From positions 1-42,865 of the forward strand of contig JACDCV010000004.1 in the NCBI GenBank assembly GCA_013817375.1: a stretch of 42,865 bases of DNA. The letters run 5' to 3'. Shown in pieces: positions 7,791 through 17,541 of this stretch (position 1 is the first letter of the stretch; each line of letters opens with the position of its first letter). The DNA comes from Sphingomonas sp. (GTDB lineage Bacteria; Pseudomonadota; Alphaproteobacteria; Sphingomonadales; Sphingomonadaceae). Below the pieces are notes generated by a model. That model was not told the DNA's origin. It saw nothing but the letters and a program-made list of their open reading frames with translations, and ran no database searches. A program made the position numbers and the translations under genes.

Positions 7791-10175
7791 ATGAAAATCG
7801 CGTGCATCGGCGGCGGGCCGGCGGGGCTCTATTTCGCGATCTCGATGAAGCTTCGCGATCCGGACCACGAGATTCACCTGTTCGAGCGCAACGCCCGGGG
7901 CGTGACCTTTGGCTGGGGGGTCGTCTTTTCCGACCAGACGCTCGACAATTTGATGGCCAGCGACCGCAAGTCGGCCGAAATCATCGCCAGCGAGTTCGCT
8001 CACTGGGACGATATCGACGTCCATATCCACGGGCAGTGCATCACCTCGTCCGGACATGGCTTCATCGGCATCGGCCGCAAGCGGCTGCTCGAGATATTGC
8101 AGGAGCGGGCGATCGAGCTTGGAGTCGTTCTTGCCTTCGAATCCGAGTGCGATCCGGCCGACGCGAAGTGGCGAAGCTATGATCTGGTGATCGCGGCCGA
8201 CGGAGCCAATTCGCGCTTCCGCGACGCGCAGGTCGAAGCGTTCGAGATCGACGTCGACGAGCGCGCAAACAAGTTCGTCTGGCTCGGCACATCGAAAGTG
8301 TTCGACGCCTTCACCTTCGCGTTCGAGGAAACGGAGCACGGCTGGATTTGGGCTCATGCCTATCGCTTCGCGCCGGACTGCTCGACCTTCATCGTCGAAT
8401 GTTCGGAAAAGGTCTGGCGCGGCATCGGCTTCGATACGATGAGCCAGGACCTGAGCATCGCCACCTGCGAGGCGCTGTTTGCCAAATATCTCGACGGCCA
8501 TTCGCTTCAATCGAACGCCAGCCACCTGATCGGCTCGGCGGCCTGGCTGAACTTCCGCCGGATCAAGTGCGACACCTGGTCGCACGGCAACGTCATCCTG
8601 CTGGGCGACGCGGCGCACACCGCGCATTTTTCGATCGGGTCGGGGACGAAGCTTGCGCTCGAGGATGCGATCAAGCTTGCCGAGGTCCTGGATCGCGTTT
8701 CGTCATTGCGAGGAGCGCAAGCGACGAAGCAACCCAGCGGCACCGACTCTGGATTGCTTCGCTCCGCTCGCAATGACGGACCATTGTCATTGCAAGCGGC
8801 GCTCGAGGAATATCAAGCGGAGCGCAATCTCGAGGTTCTCAAGCTTCAGAACAGCGCCCGCAACTCAACCGAATGGTTCGAAACTCTCGACCGCTATTTG
8901 CACTTCGAGCCGCTTCAATTCACCTATTCGCTGCTGACCCGAAGCCAGCGCATCAGCCACGAGAATTTACGCCTTCGCGATCCGGAATGGCTGGAAGGCG
9001 TCGAGCGCTGGTTCTGGAGCAAGGCGACCGACGGCCGGTCCGAGAAAAGCGCCCCGCCGATGTTCGCGCCGTTCAAGCTTCGCGGAATGCAGGTCGAAAA
9101 CCGGGTCACCGTGTCGCCAATGGCGATGTATTCGGCCGTGGACGGGACGCCGAACGACTTCCACTTCGTCCACTATTGCGAGCGCGCGCTCGGCGGCGCG
9201 GGCCTGTTGTTCACCGAGATGACCTGCGTGTCGGCGGAAGGCCGGATCAGCCCGGGCTGCACCGGAATGTGGAACGAGAGCCATGTCGCCGAGTGGAAGC
9301 GGATCGTCGGCTTCGTCCATTCGAACAGCAAGGCGAAGATATGCCTCCAGCTCGGCCATTCGGGCGCCAAGGGCTCGACGAGGGTCGGCTGGGAAGAGGA
9401 CAATGCGCCGCTAGAGGATGGCAACTGGCCGTTGCTTGCGCCCAGCAACGTGCGCTGGTCGCCGGCCAACCAGATGCCGCGGCCCATCACCCGCGCCGAC
9501 ATGGACAGGGTTCGCGATCAGTTCGTCGCCGCAGTCCGGATGGGGATCGAATGCGGTTTCGACATGGTCGAGCTTCACGCCGCCCACGGCTATCTGTTGT
9601 CGGGGTTCCTGACCCCGCTTCAGAACAGGCGCACCGACGAATATGGCGGGAGCCTCGCCAACCGCCTCCGCTACCCGCTCGAGATATTCGGCGCGATGCG
9701 CGACTCCTGGCCGTCGGACAGGCCGATGTCGGTGCGGATCTCGGCGACCGACTGGGCCGGCGATGACGGGATCACGCCCGACGACGCCGTCGAGATCGGC
9801 GAGGCATTCGCGCGCGAAGGCGCCGATTTGATCGACGTGTCGGCGGGCCAGACCTGGACCGGTGGAAAGCCGGTTTATGGCCGGATGTTCCAGACGCCTT
9901 TCTCGGATCAAATCCGCAACGAGGCAAAGCTTGCGACCATGGCTGTCGGCAATATCTACGAGCCCGACCACGCCAATTCGATCCTTGCCGCGGGGCGCGC
10001 CGATCTGGTGGCGCTTGCACGGCCGCACCTGATCGACCCGTTCTGGACTCTGCGCGCGGCGGCAGCGCTCGACTATCGCGACGTGCACGTCCCGCCCCAA
10101 TATCTCAACGGCCAGGCCCAGCTCGCCCGCAACCTGAAGCGCGAAGCCGAAGCGGCGGCGGCCCTCAAGGTGTGA
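7791..10175 (+). CDS. Bifunctional salicylyl-CoA 5-hydroxylase / anthraniloyl-CoA monooxygenase-like (FAD monooxygenase + old yellow enzyme domain)
   Basis: N-terminal [20 protein letters not shown] Rossmann motif and [23 protein letters not shown]-terminal OYE domain ([59 protein letters not shown]). Confidence 0.88.
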   Translation: MKIACIGGGPAGLYFAISMKLRDPDHEIHLFERNARGVTFGWGVVFSDQTLDNLMASDRKSAEIIASEFAHWDDIDVHIHGQCITSSGHGFIGIGRKRLLEILQERAIELGVVLAFESECDPADAKWRSYDLVIAADGANSRFRDAQVEAFEIDVDERANKFVWLGTSKVFDAFTFAFEETEHGWIWAHAYRFAPDCSTFIVECSEKVWRGIGFDTMSQDLSIATCEALFAKYLDGHSLQSNASHLIGSAAWLNFRRIKCDTWSHGNVILLGDAAHTAHFSIGSGTKLALEDAIKLAEVLDRVSSLRGAQATKQPSGTDSGLLRSARNDGPLSLQAALEEYQAERNLEVLKLQNSARNSTEWFETLDRYLHFEPLQFTYSLLTRSQRISHENLRLRDPEWLEGVERWFWSKATDGRSEKSAPPMFAPFKLRGMQVENRVTVSPMAMYSAVDGTPNDFHFVHYCERALGGAGLLFTEMTCVSAEGRISPGCTGMWNESHVAEWKRIVGFVHSNSKAKICLQLGHSGAKGSTRVGWEEDNAPLEDGNWPLLAPSNVRWSPANQMPRPITRADMDRVRDQFVAAVRMGIECGFDMVELHAAHGYLLSGFLTPLQNRRTDEYGGSLANRLRYPLEIFGAMRDSWPSDRPMSVRISATDWAGDDGITPDDAVEIGEAFAREGADLIDVSAGQTWTGGKPVYGRMFQTPFSDQIRNEAKLATMAVGNIYEPDHANSILAAGRADLVALARPHLIDPFWTLRAAAALDYRDVHVPPQYLNGQAQLARNLKREAEAAAALKV
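8701..8778. repeat. REP-like imperfect palindrome inside a coding sequence
   Basis: CGTCATTGCGAGGAGCGCAAGCGACGAAGCAACCCAG - cggcaccgact - CTGGATTGCTTCGCTCCGCTCGCAATGACG; arms are imperfect reverse complements. Confidence 0.85.
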
Positions 10176-10843
10176 CGAATGCTCGAGCGGAATGCCTGAA
10201 GCGCGTTGCCGGACGAATCCTCGGCCTCTCGCCCGGCCATCCTGTCAGGGTGGCCGTGGATGGCCGCACCGCTTCGGGCAAGTCGACGCTGGCAACCGAG
10301 CTCGCGCGGCTTCTCGAAGCGAGCGGCCGTGCCGTGATCCGCACGTCGATCGACGCGTTTCACCGGCCGGCGGCGGAGCGCCACCGGCGCGGCCGCTTTT
10401 CCGCCGAGGGCTATTATCGGGACGCGCGCGACCTCTCCGCGGCCATCGATCTCCTGCTCCGGCCGCTCGGCGCGGGTGGGAATCGCGGCTATGCGACCGC
10501 CTCGTTCGATCTCGACTCGGACAAGCCCGTGGAGGCCGAATTGCAAATAGCGGACGCGGATTGTGTGCTGCTGTTCGACGGCACTTTCCTGCAGCGCCCC
10601 GAGCTTGCAGGCTATTTCGACTTCGCAATCTTCGTGGATGTGCCAGCGACTGTCGCCAGGGTGCGTGGAGTTGCTCGGGATTCAGCGATGACAGGCGGCA
10701 TCGCGGCCGCGGAAGCGCTGTATGACCGCCGCTACGCCGCAGCTTTCGATCTCTACCTTTCCGAGGTGGACCCCGCCGCATCGGCAGACGTGCTGTTCGA
10801 CAATTGCGACTTCGAATCACCCGGCGTCTCGTTTGGGTCGTGA
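10172..10843 (+). CDS. Uridine kinase-like P-loop NTPase
   Basis: Walker [24 protein letters not shown]-terminal ADVLFDN; GTG start overlapping the previous stop. Confidence 0.8.
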   Translation: MTNARAECLKRVAGRILGLSPGHPVRVAVDGRTASGKSTLATELARLLEASGRAVIRTSIDAFHRPAAERHRRGRFSAEGYYRDARDLSAAIDLLLRPLGAGGNRGYATASFDLDSDKPVEAELQIADADCVLLFDGTFLQRPELAGYFDFAIFVDVPATVARVRGVARDSAMTGGIAAAEALYDRRYAAAFDLYLSEVDPAASADVLFDNCDFESPGVSFGS

Positions 10844-11427
10844 CCCTCTTCCGCCGAATCGACCGGCCACAGTTTGGCGAGCAGTGCCTCGGACGCCGCT
10901 CCGATGAAGGAGCCGGCGGCGACGTCGGTCGGATAATGCGCGGATTTGGGGATTTGGCCGAGCGCGACAGTTCCGGCCGCCGCTAGCGCCGGCAATCGAA
11001 ATTCGGGAAACTCGCGAGCGAAGCCCTGGGCGACAGCGACCGAGCCGGCACTATGCCCGGAAGGGAAGCTGGTGTGCTTCTTGTCCGTCTTGCGTCCAGG
11101 CGACGGCTTCGACTGCCCCCTCCCGCCAGCGTTCCCAGGCCGGGTGCGGTCTATTCGATTTTTGACGAAATCCTTGGCGGATGTGGCAACCTCGTGCGCG
11201 AGAAGCATTCGCAATCCGGCGCGAAGCAGCCGCTGACGGCGCAGCAGAAGCCCGGCCGCAATCACCGATCCGCTGATCAGCCGAAGCTCGGGCTGGTCGC
11301 CGAGCTTGGCGATCGCCGACAGCGCGCGCCCGGGAAGCGTGTCGCGATATTCGCCGAGGGTCTCGGTGATCTTCGCGTCGGCTTGCGCCACCGCCGCGGG
11401 TGCGTCTTTCTTTCGCGTCGCCATCAC
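10753..11427 (-). CDS. PAP2-family phosphatase
   Basis: KNRIDRTRP, SFPSGHSAGS and SAHYPTDVAAG phosphatase motifs. Confidence 0.88.
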   Translation of the reverse strand: MMATRKKDAPAAVAQADAKITETLGEYRDTLPGRALSAIAKLGDQPELRLISGSVIAAGLLLRRQRLLRAGLRMLLAHEVATSAKDFVKNRIDRTRPGNAGGRGQSKPSPGRKTDKKHTSFPSGHSAGSVAVAQGFAREFPEFRLPALAAAGTVALGQIPKSAHYPTDVAAGSFIGAASEALLAKLWPVDSAEEGHDPNETPGDSKSQLSNSTSADAAGSTSER

Positions 11428-11485
11428 CCGTCAACAGCCGGATTGACAATTTGTGCCGACGAGGCCCGCGCCCGGATAGTCGTGA

Positions 11486-11646
11486 TCAGTGGCGCGAAGC
11501 GGCTGCGGCTGACTGGCGCTTGCTATGTGCCTCTCCGAGCTTCAGCCGACACTCCATCTCGCGGGCGATCGCGGCGCGGCTCGGCTGGAACACGCCCTTT
11601 CCCAGGGTTTCACGGTTGATCGGCTCGAAAACTTCCTTGTGCATCT
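11486..11646 (-). CDS. Small hypothetical protein (about 53 aa)
   Basis: MHKEVFEPINRETLGKGVFQPSRAAIAREMECRLKLGE...; GAGAGG Shine-Dalgarno-like sequence upstream of ATG at 11646. No family recognised. Confidence 0.45.
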
Positions 11647-11759
11647 GTAAAAATCCTCTCTTTTCCAACCAACGAGCGGGAAGAGCCGTCGATGCTCACG
11701 CCGACGCACCGATGGCGCCGTTCACCCAAGTTATTAGGAAAAAAGCAAAAATTTGCTGG

Positions 11760-11849
11760 CGGAGACGGAGGGATTCGAACCCTCGGTACGGGAATACCCC
11801 GTACGGCGGTTTAGCAAACCGCTGGTTTCAGCCACTCACCCACGTCTCC
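11760..11849 (-). tRNA. tRNA-Ser(GCU)
   Basis: GGAGACG...CGTCTCC acceptor stem, anticodon loop TTTGCTAAA (GCT), long variable arm CCGTACGGGGTATTCCCGTACCG, T-arm GAGGGTTCGAATCCCTC. Confidence 0.95.
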
Positions 11850-14848
11850 CGTAAAGCGGCAAGGCCATGCCCTATATAGGGGGTCACCGGGGGCTTCAAC
11901 CTGAACGGAGCACTAGTTTTGGCTGGCAATGCGACAGGTGTGCCGGCCCTGGTCGCGGATGCCGACCGAGCTAGGCGGCTTGCAGAGCCGCGGGGCCCGC
12001 ACCTTTGCGCAAGTCGCTCCACCAGGGCCGCGAGCCGGCTTGCAGCAACTGCCTTGGAATATAAAAACCCCTGTCCCACGTCACAACCAAGCTGGCGCAG
12101 CCTGCCGTCCTGCAACTCCGTCTCGATCCCTTCGGCAACGACGCTAATGTCGAGGCTCTTGCCCAAATTGATCACCGCGCGGATGATTGCTTCATCATCC
12201 GCATTGGCTTCCATGCTCCGGACGAAGCTCTGGTCGATCTTGATGATGTCCACCGGAAATTGTTTGAGGTGCCTGAGAGAAGCATAGCCCGTTCCGAAGT
12301 CGTCGAGTGCGATCTTAACGCCTTGCGAGCTGAGCAGCTTCAGGGCCCTGTCCACATATTCCGAACCTCGTCCGAGAAAGACAGTCTCCGTCACTTCGAG
12401 TTGGAAGTGCCTGGTCGGAATTGAGCTTCGCGCCAGTCTCTCGAGTACGCGTTCGGCAAAGTTGTTGCGCCTGAACTCGGCAGCCGAAGCATTGACGGCA
12501 ACGTGGCCGAACTCGACGCCATCGTCGAGCCAGCGGCGCATGTCACTAATCACCATCTCGATCATCCGGTCGCTGACCGCAGCCGCCAGCTCCAGGTCTT
12601 CGAACGCCGCCTGGATCGACTGGGGAGGCTGGATACCTCGGGTTGGATGGCGCCAACGCAGCAGGGCCTCGAATCCCGACAGTCCATCCGTCCCATAGTC
12701 GATTTTTGGCTGGTAATATGGCCTGATGGTGTCGTCACGAAGCGCGTCCCGGGCCAGCGAGATCATTGAGCTTCGCTTCTGCATCTCCAGGCGCATTGCC
12801 GACTGGAACACCATCAGGCCCCCCCGGCCGGCCGCTTTCGCACTGTAAAGAGAGATGTCCGCGCTTTTGAGCAATTCCTCGGGCGTGTTGCCGTGCTGGG
12901 GATAGATGCTTGCTCCTATGCTCGCTCGGCAATCCAGAATATTTCCGGCATAGGTGAAAGGCTCTCGCATTCGATCGAGGATCGCGTTGGCACGCCGGTG
13001 AACGTCCTGTGCGTCGCTGACGCCCGGCAGAAGGACCGCAAACTCGTCGCCGCCGAGGCGAGCGACGACGTCCGAAGACCGGACGACGCTTCTGAGCCTC
13101 TCCGCAAACATTTGCAGAAGTGCATCGCCGGCGTCATGGCCCAATGAGTCGTTGATCTGCTTGAAATGATCGACGTCGAGGTGAAGAAGCCCGAACTTCC
13201 TTCCCGTCGAAGATGCTTCCGCCAGGCATTCCGCAAGCCCGTCGTTAAACATGCTTCTGTTCGGGAGCCGGGTCAAAGCGTCGTGAGTCGCCGTCCACAG
13301 CACCCGTTCTTCCGCGGCCTTGCGCTCCGACAAATCCTGCATCGCTCCAACAGCGCGAACGGGACCTTCCGCGGTTCGAACAATATATCCGCGATCGACA
13401 ACTGCAGCGTAGGTCCCGTCCTGTCGTGCAAAGCGGTACTCGGAAGCGAAATGCGTTCCCTCGCCGGCGATGGTCCGAGCGAGTTCGTCAAGAACCCTTC
13501 GGCGGTCGTCGGGGTGGATTCGATCTTCCCACCAGCTCGCTTCGCGCCCCAACTCAGCGAACGCATATCCAAAGAGCCTGTCGTGAGATTCATTCCATTC
13601 GATGGTCTGAGCGACCAGGTCATGATCCCAAATGAGATCGTTGGTTGCCTGTGTCGCGAGCCGGTAGCGCTCTTCGGCCTTGAGGAGCGCGCTCTGCGCT
13701 TCGACCCGCTCCTGGATGTCCTCTACCGCTCCATACCAGCGGATGATCCTGCCATCGGCAACTCGCCTCGGCCGGGCACGCACTCGTACCCAACTGTAAT
13801 CGCCGGTCTTGAGCTTGATTCGATACGTGCAATCCAGCGGTTCGCCCGATGAGAGCGATTCTGACCAATCGCGATCGGTTGCTCCGAGATCGTCAGGGTG
13901 GATGGATTTGAGCCATCCGCTTCCCAGCGCCTGGTCCGAGGTTGTTCCCGTAAGCGCGAGCCAATGGGGACCTACCTCCAGGAGAGCTCCGTCCGGACCT
14001 GCGGTCCACGGAATATTCGGGCTAAGCTCGACAGCATATCTGTGATGCTCTTCGCTTTCGGCGAGGCGGCACTCCGCTTCCACCTGGTCGTGAATGTCCT
14101 CCGACAATCCGTACCAGCGGACAATGTGCCCTGCCTCGTTGCGTTTCGGGTAAGCGCGCGTGCGCAGCCACCTGTAATCGCCCTCGGCGCATCGGACACG
14201 ATATCTGTGATCCAGCGGTTGCCCTGCGGAGATCGACTGCCCGATTAGCGCGATTGCGGAAGCGACATCTTTCGGGTGGATGACGTTGTACCAGCCGTGC
14301 GTTAGCGCTCGCTCGGCGGAGATCCCGGTCATGGCCGTGAACCGACTGCTAACGCTCAATAGACGGCCTCGAGCGTCAGCAGTCCAGGGCATCTGCGGGC
14401 TAAGTTCGATCATGTTGCGATAGTCGGCCTCACTGTCGCGCACCGCCGCCTCGGTCTGGCGCAAATAAGTGATGTCGAGGCAGACGCCCCTGACTTGCAC
14501 GACGACGTCGTTCTTTACGACGGGACGCACTTTGCTCCAGCAAATGCGCTCCGTTCCGTCACTTCGTATGACTCGGAATTCACGCTCGTACGATTGACGA
14601 TCACGAACAGCGTCCAGCAGCCGTGCCATGGTCGCATCGCGATCGTCGGGATGAATGTTCCTGAAGGTGCTTTCGAGCGTCGGCGTGTACGTCCCGGGGT
14701 CGAACCCCATGATCGCGAAAAGCTGCTTTGACCATGTGAAGGTCTCGGTTCCGACAACCCAGCACCACAGGCCGAGCTTCGCGATCTGATGGAGGCCGTC
14801 CAGATCTTCCAGGAAATCCGCGCCCACTTCATCTTCAAGATAGTTCAA
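11828..14848 (-). CDS. Multi-PAS GGDEF/EAL cyclic-di-GMP signalling protein
   Basis: About four PAS/PAC units, intact ARLGGDEFAVLLPG, intact EAL (GFEALLRWRHP) with DDFGTGYASL; stop lies inside the downstream tRNA. Confidence 0.9.
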   Translation of the reverse strand: MNYLEDEVGADFLEDLDGLHQIAKLGLWCWVVGTETFTWSKQLFAIMGFDPGTYTPTLESTFRNIHPDDRDATMARLLDAVRDRQSYEREFRVIRSDGTERICWSKVRPVVKNDVVVQVRGVCLDITYLRQTEAAVRDSEADYRNMIELSPQMPWTADARGRLLSVSSRFTAMTGISAERALTHGWYNVIHPKDVASAIALIGQSISAGQPLDHRYRVRCAEGDYRWLRTRAYPKRNEAGHIVRWYGLSEDIHDQVEAECRLAESEEHHRYAVELSPNIPWTAGPDGALLEVGPHWLALTGTTSDQALGSGWLKSIHPDDLGATDRDWSESLSSGEPLDCTYRIKLKTGDYSWVRVRARPRRVADGRIIRWYGAVEDIQERVEAQSALLKAEERYRLATQATNDLIWDHDLVAQTIEWNESHDRLFGYAFAELGREASWWEDRIHPDDRRRVLDELARTIAGEGTHFASEYRFARQDGTYAAVVDRGYIVRTAEGPVRAVGAMQDLSERKAAEERVLWTATHDALTRLPNRSMFNDGLAECLAEASSTGRKFGLLHLDVDHFKQINDSLGHDAGDALLQMFAERLRSVVRSSDVVARLGGDEFAVLLPGVSDAQDVHRRANAILDRMREPFTYAGNILDCRASIGASIYPQHGNTPEELLKSADISLYSAKAAGRGGLMVFQSAMRLEMQKRSSMISLARDALRDDTIRPYYQPKIDYGTDGLSGFEALLRWRHPTRGIQPPQSIQAAFEDLELAAAVSDRMIEMVISDMRRWLDDGVEFGHVAVNASAAEFRRNNFAERVLERLARSSIPTRHFQLEVTETVFLGRGSEYVDRALKLLSSQGVKIALDDFGTGYASLRHLKQFPVDIIKIDQSFVRSMEANADDEAIIRAVINLGKSLDISVVAEGIETELQDGRLRQLGCDVGQGFLYSKAVAASRLAALVERLAQRCGPRGSASRLARSASATRAGTPVALPAKTSAPFRLKPPVTPYIGHGLAALRETWVSG
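11871..11899 (-). promoter_or_regulatory. Candidate promoter for tRNA-Ser
   Basis: Minus-strand TTGAAG (11894-11899), 17-nt spacer, TATAGG (11871-11876), about 22 nt upstream of the tRNA 5' end; overlaps the palindrome CCCTATATAGGG. Confidence 0.4.
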
Positions 14849-15026
14849 ATCGATACCTCTGCCGCTGCTGCTGAAGGCCGCCGTGCATCAGCGATGTCGA
14901 GGGTGCGCGTTCAGATTCTCCAGGTGTTCGAGCCCGCTACACGCCGCCGATTTACCGGCGCCCTAATCAAAGGTCCGCAATGGGGGAAAGCGGCGGTGGC
15001 TGCAGGCCGCGGCGCGTCAAGTCCGA

Positions 15027-15917
15027 TTAGGGCTGGGTCTTCGGCTGCACTTCGATCCGCGAGTCCAAAGTCATTTCTTCGCCGGGCATCAGCACGCGGA
15101 TGCCAAGATTTGGCCAGGCCTCGTCCGGCTCGTTGAGAGCCGCGTTCGCGTGGGTCACCGGCTCGGCGACGAAGATACCGCCGGCGGCCGGCGAATAGAG
15201 CTGGAAGAAGCGGGCCTGGCGCGACGACAGGACGATCTCGAACGGCCAGTCGGGGTCGGTCAGCAGCGCCCGGCCGCTCCACCCGCCATAGCCATTGTCG
15301 AGGTCGCGACCGCACACCAATGAATCGGCGATGTCGTAACGGCCGGCCGGCGCCACCCGCTCCACCGGAAGCACGTCCTCGTCCACCGTCCACACCTCGT
15401 CGACGAAAGTCTGTATTCGCGTGTCCGGACCGCAGATGAAATAGGGGTGAATTCCAAGCCCGCAGGGCATCGGTTGGTCCGACAAATTCCGGCAGGCGAG
15501 CTGCAGGCAAAGCGAGTCGCCGGTAAGCCGCAGCTGCTGGCGCCCCTGATAGGCCCAGGGCCACTCGCCCGGCTCGTGATCGAACAGCAAAACGGCTTCG
15601 TCATCCGACGCGGATTCGACCCTCCACGGCGACAGCCAGCCCTGCCCGTGGAGCGGGCTTGGATCGCCGGGCATGTTGGGCGCGAGCCGGATTTCCTGTC
15701 CGCGGAACTCAAAGGCTCCGCCGCGGATCCGGTTGACGAAAGGGATCAGCGGGAAGCTGGCGCAATCGAGGACATTTTCGATCGGGTCCGGGCTGGCTCT
15801 CAATATTGGCGCCCGGCCGGAGCCGGAGTCCCAGGTGAAGCTGGAAATGGCGCCGCCGGTCGCGGGTGCAATCTCCAGCTCGAGCGAGCCGGAACGAAGC
15901 AACAGGGATTTGGACAT
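15027..15917 (-). CDS. Aldose 1-epimerase (mutarotase)
   Basis: NRIRGGAFEFRGQ, PLHGQGWLSPW, GLGIHPYF; C-terminal PDEAWPNLGIRVLMPGEEMTLDSRIEV. Confidence 0.88.
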   Translation of the reverse strand: MSKSLLLRSGSLELEIAPATGGAISSFTWDSGSGRAPILRASPDPIENVLDCASFPLIPFVNRIRGGAFEFRGQEIRLAPNMPGDPSPLHGQGWLSPWRVESASDDEAVLLFDHEPGEWPWAYQGRQQLRLTGDSLCLQLACRNLSDQPMPCGLGIHPYFICGPDTRIQTFVDEVWTVDEDVLPVERVAPAGRYDIADSLVCGRDLDNGYGGWSGRALLTDPDWPFEIVLSSRQARFFQLYSPAAGGIFVAEPVTHANAALNEPDEAWPNLGIRVLMPGEEMTLDSRIEVQPKTQP

Positions 15918-16044
15918 CGCTCAATAAACCTCAGCCGACAAACTTGTTCACAGCACCGAAACTTCCCTGGGGATAAATGTAGATTAGCCGTTGCGTCGAG
16001 ATTCGGGCCCGCAGTAAATTGGTCCCGGGACGGGGAGGGTGGTC

Positions 16045-16365
16045 ATGGGTCGTAAGGTCAGGGACTTCATCGAAATCAGCGACTACACGTCGCTCGACAG
16101 CCTCATCAAAACATTGTGCGCAATTCGCGACACGCTTCCCGGCGATGCCGAGCCCGAGCTGAAGCTTCGCGGCGACGACGTGTTCGGCCGGCGGTTGACG
16201 ATCAGCTATCTTCGCGAACTTTCGACCGAAGAGGCGGAGTGCGAAGCGCGCTACACCGGCGCCGTCGTCGAGCCCAATCCGGACATCGACGAGCTTCGCC
16301 AAAAACTCGACAATATCCCGTACGGCGACGAGGACGAATCCCCGCCGGTGCGCCGGGTCGCCTGA
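16045..16365 (+). CDS. Hypothetical protein (about 106 aa)
   Basis: MGRKVRDFIEISDYTSLDSLIKTLCAIRDTLPGDAEPELKLRGDDVFGRRLTISYLREL...; GGGAGG upstream; composition consistent with a real protein. Confidence 0.6.
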   Translation: MGRKVRDFIEISDYTSLDSLIKTLCAIRDTLPGDAEPELKLRGDDVFGRRLTISYLRELSTEEAECEARYTGAVVEPNPDIDELRQKLDNIPYGDEDESPPVRRVA

Positions 16366-16401
16366 CGCCGCACTGTTCAATAGCGCCACCGCGAAGCCCA
16401 A

Positions 16402-17541
16402 TTACCATTCGGCGAAGCTTCCGTCGCTGAGCCTCCACACCGGGTTGCGCCAGCGATGGCGGTCCTTGTGCGATTCGCGCACCGCTTCCTCGTCGATCGT
16501 GATTCCAAGGCCCGCGCCTTCGGGGATCGGGAGATGCCCGTCGACCGGAGTCAGCGCCGCCTTGTCGCTGCAATAGCTGAGCAGGTCCGCTCCGACATTG
16601 TAATGGATGCCGAGACTCATTTCCTGGATCGCGACATTGGGCGTGCAGGCGGCCAGCTGAAGGCAGGATGCGAGCGCAAGTGGCCCAAGCGGGCAATGCG
16701 GGGCGACCGCCACGTCATAAGCCTCCGCCATCGCAGCGATCTTCCGGCATTCCAGGATTCCGCCGGCGTGGCTGAGGTCGGGCTGGATGATGTCCACCGC
16801 GCCCGTTTCGAAAAAGCGCTTGAAGTCCCAGCGCGAGTAGAGCCGTTCGCCGAGCGCGATCGGAGTAGCGGCGATCTCGGCGATCTGCCTCAGCCCCTCG
16901 GGATTCTCCGACAGCAGAGGCTCTTCGATGAACAATAGCCCAAGTGGCTCGAGCGCCTTGGCGAGCTGCTTTGCGAGCGGCCGGTGAACCCGGCCATGGA
17001 AGTCCAGCCCGACGTCCATTCCGACCGCCTGCGCCGCCTTCACCCGCTCGATCACATCGTCGAACAGCCTTGGCGTCCCGATCCAGTCCAGCTCGGCGGT
17101 CGCGTTCATCTTGACCGCCGAAAAGCCTTGCTCGAGCCGCGCGGCGGCGGCGCCTGCGATCTCCTCAGGACGGTCGCCTCCGATCCAGGCATAGGCTCGG
17201 ATCCGGTCGCGCACCCGGCCGCCGAGCATTTCCCAGACCGGCAGGTTCAGGGCCTTGCCCTTGAGGTCCCAGAGCGCCTGCTCGAGCCCGGCGATGGCGC
17301 TCATCAGAACCGGCCCGCCGCGGTAGAAACCGCCGCGATAGGCGACCTGAAAAATGTCTTCGATTCGGTACGGGTCGTGGCCGACAAAACGGTCGCGAAG
17401 CGCTTCGAACGCTCCGTCCACCGCCTCCGCATGGCCCTCCAGGCTCGCTTCGCCCCAGCCGACCGCGCCGTCGTCGCTCTCGACCCGGACGAATAGCCAG
17501 CGCGGAGCGACGAAGAAGGTTTCGATGCGGCCGATCTTCAT
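16402..17541 (-). CDS. dgoD: D-galactonate dehydratase (enolase superfamily)
   Basis: MKIGRIETFFVAPRWLFVRVE; GLDFHGRVHRPLAKQLAKALEPLGLLFIEEPLL; DIIQPDLSHAGGI; VAPHCPLGPLALASCLQLAA. ORF track start is over-extended upstream. Confidence 0.88.
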   Translation of the reverse strand: MKIGRIETFFVAPRWLFVRVESDDGAVGWGEASLEGHAEAVDGAFEALRDRFVGHDPYRIEDIFQVAYRGGFYRGGPVLMSAIAGLEQALWDLKGKALNLPVWEMLGGRVRDRIRAYAWIGGDRPEEIAGAAAARLEQGFSAVKMNATAELDWIGTPRLFDDVIERVKAAQAVGMDVGLDFHGRVHRPLAKQLAKALEPLGLLFIEEPLLSENPEGLRQIAEIAATPIALGERLYSRWDFKRFFETGAVDIIQPDLSHAGGILECRKIAAMAEAYDVAVAPHCPLGPLALASCLQLAACTPNVAIQEMSLGIHYNVGADLLSYCSDKAALTPVDGHLPIPEGAGLGITIDEEAVRESHKDRHRWRNPVWRLSDGSFAEW

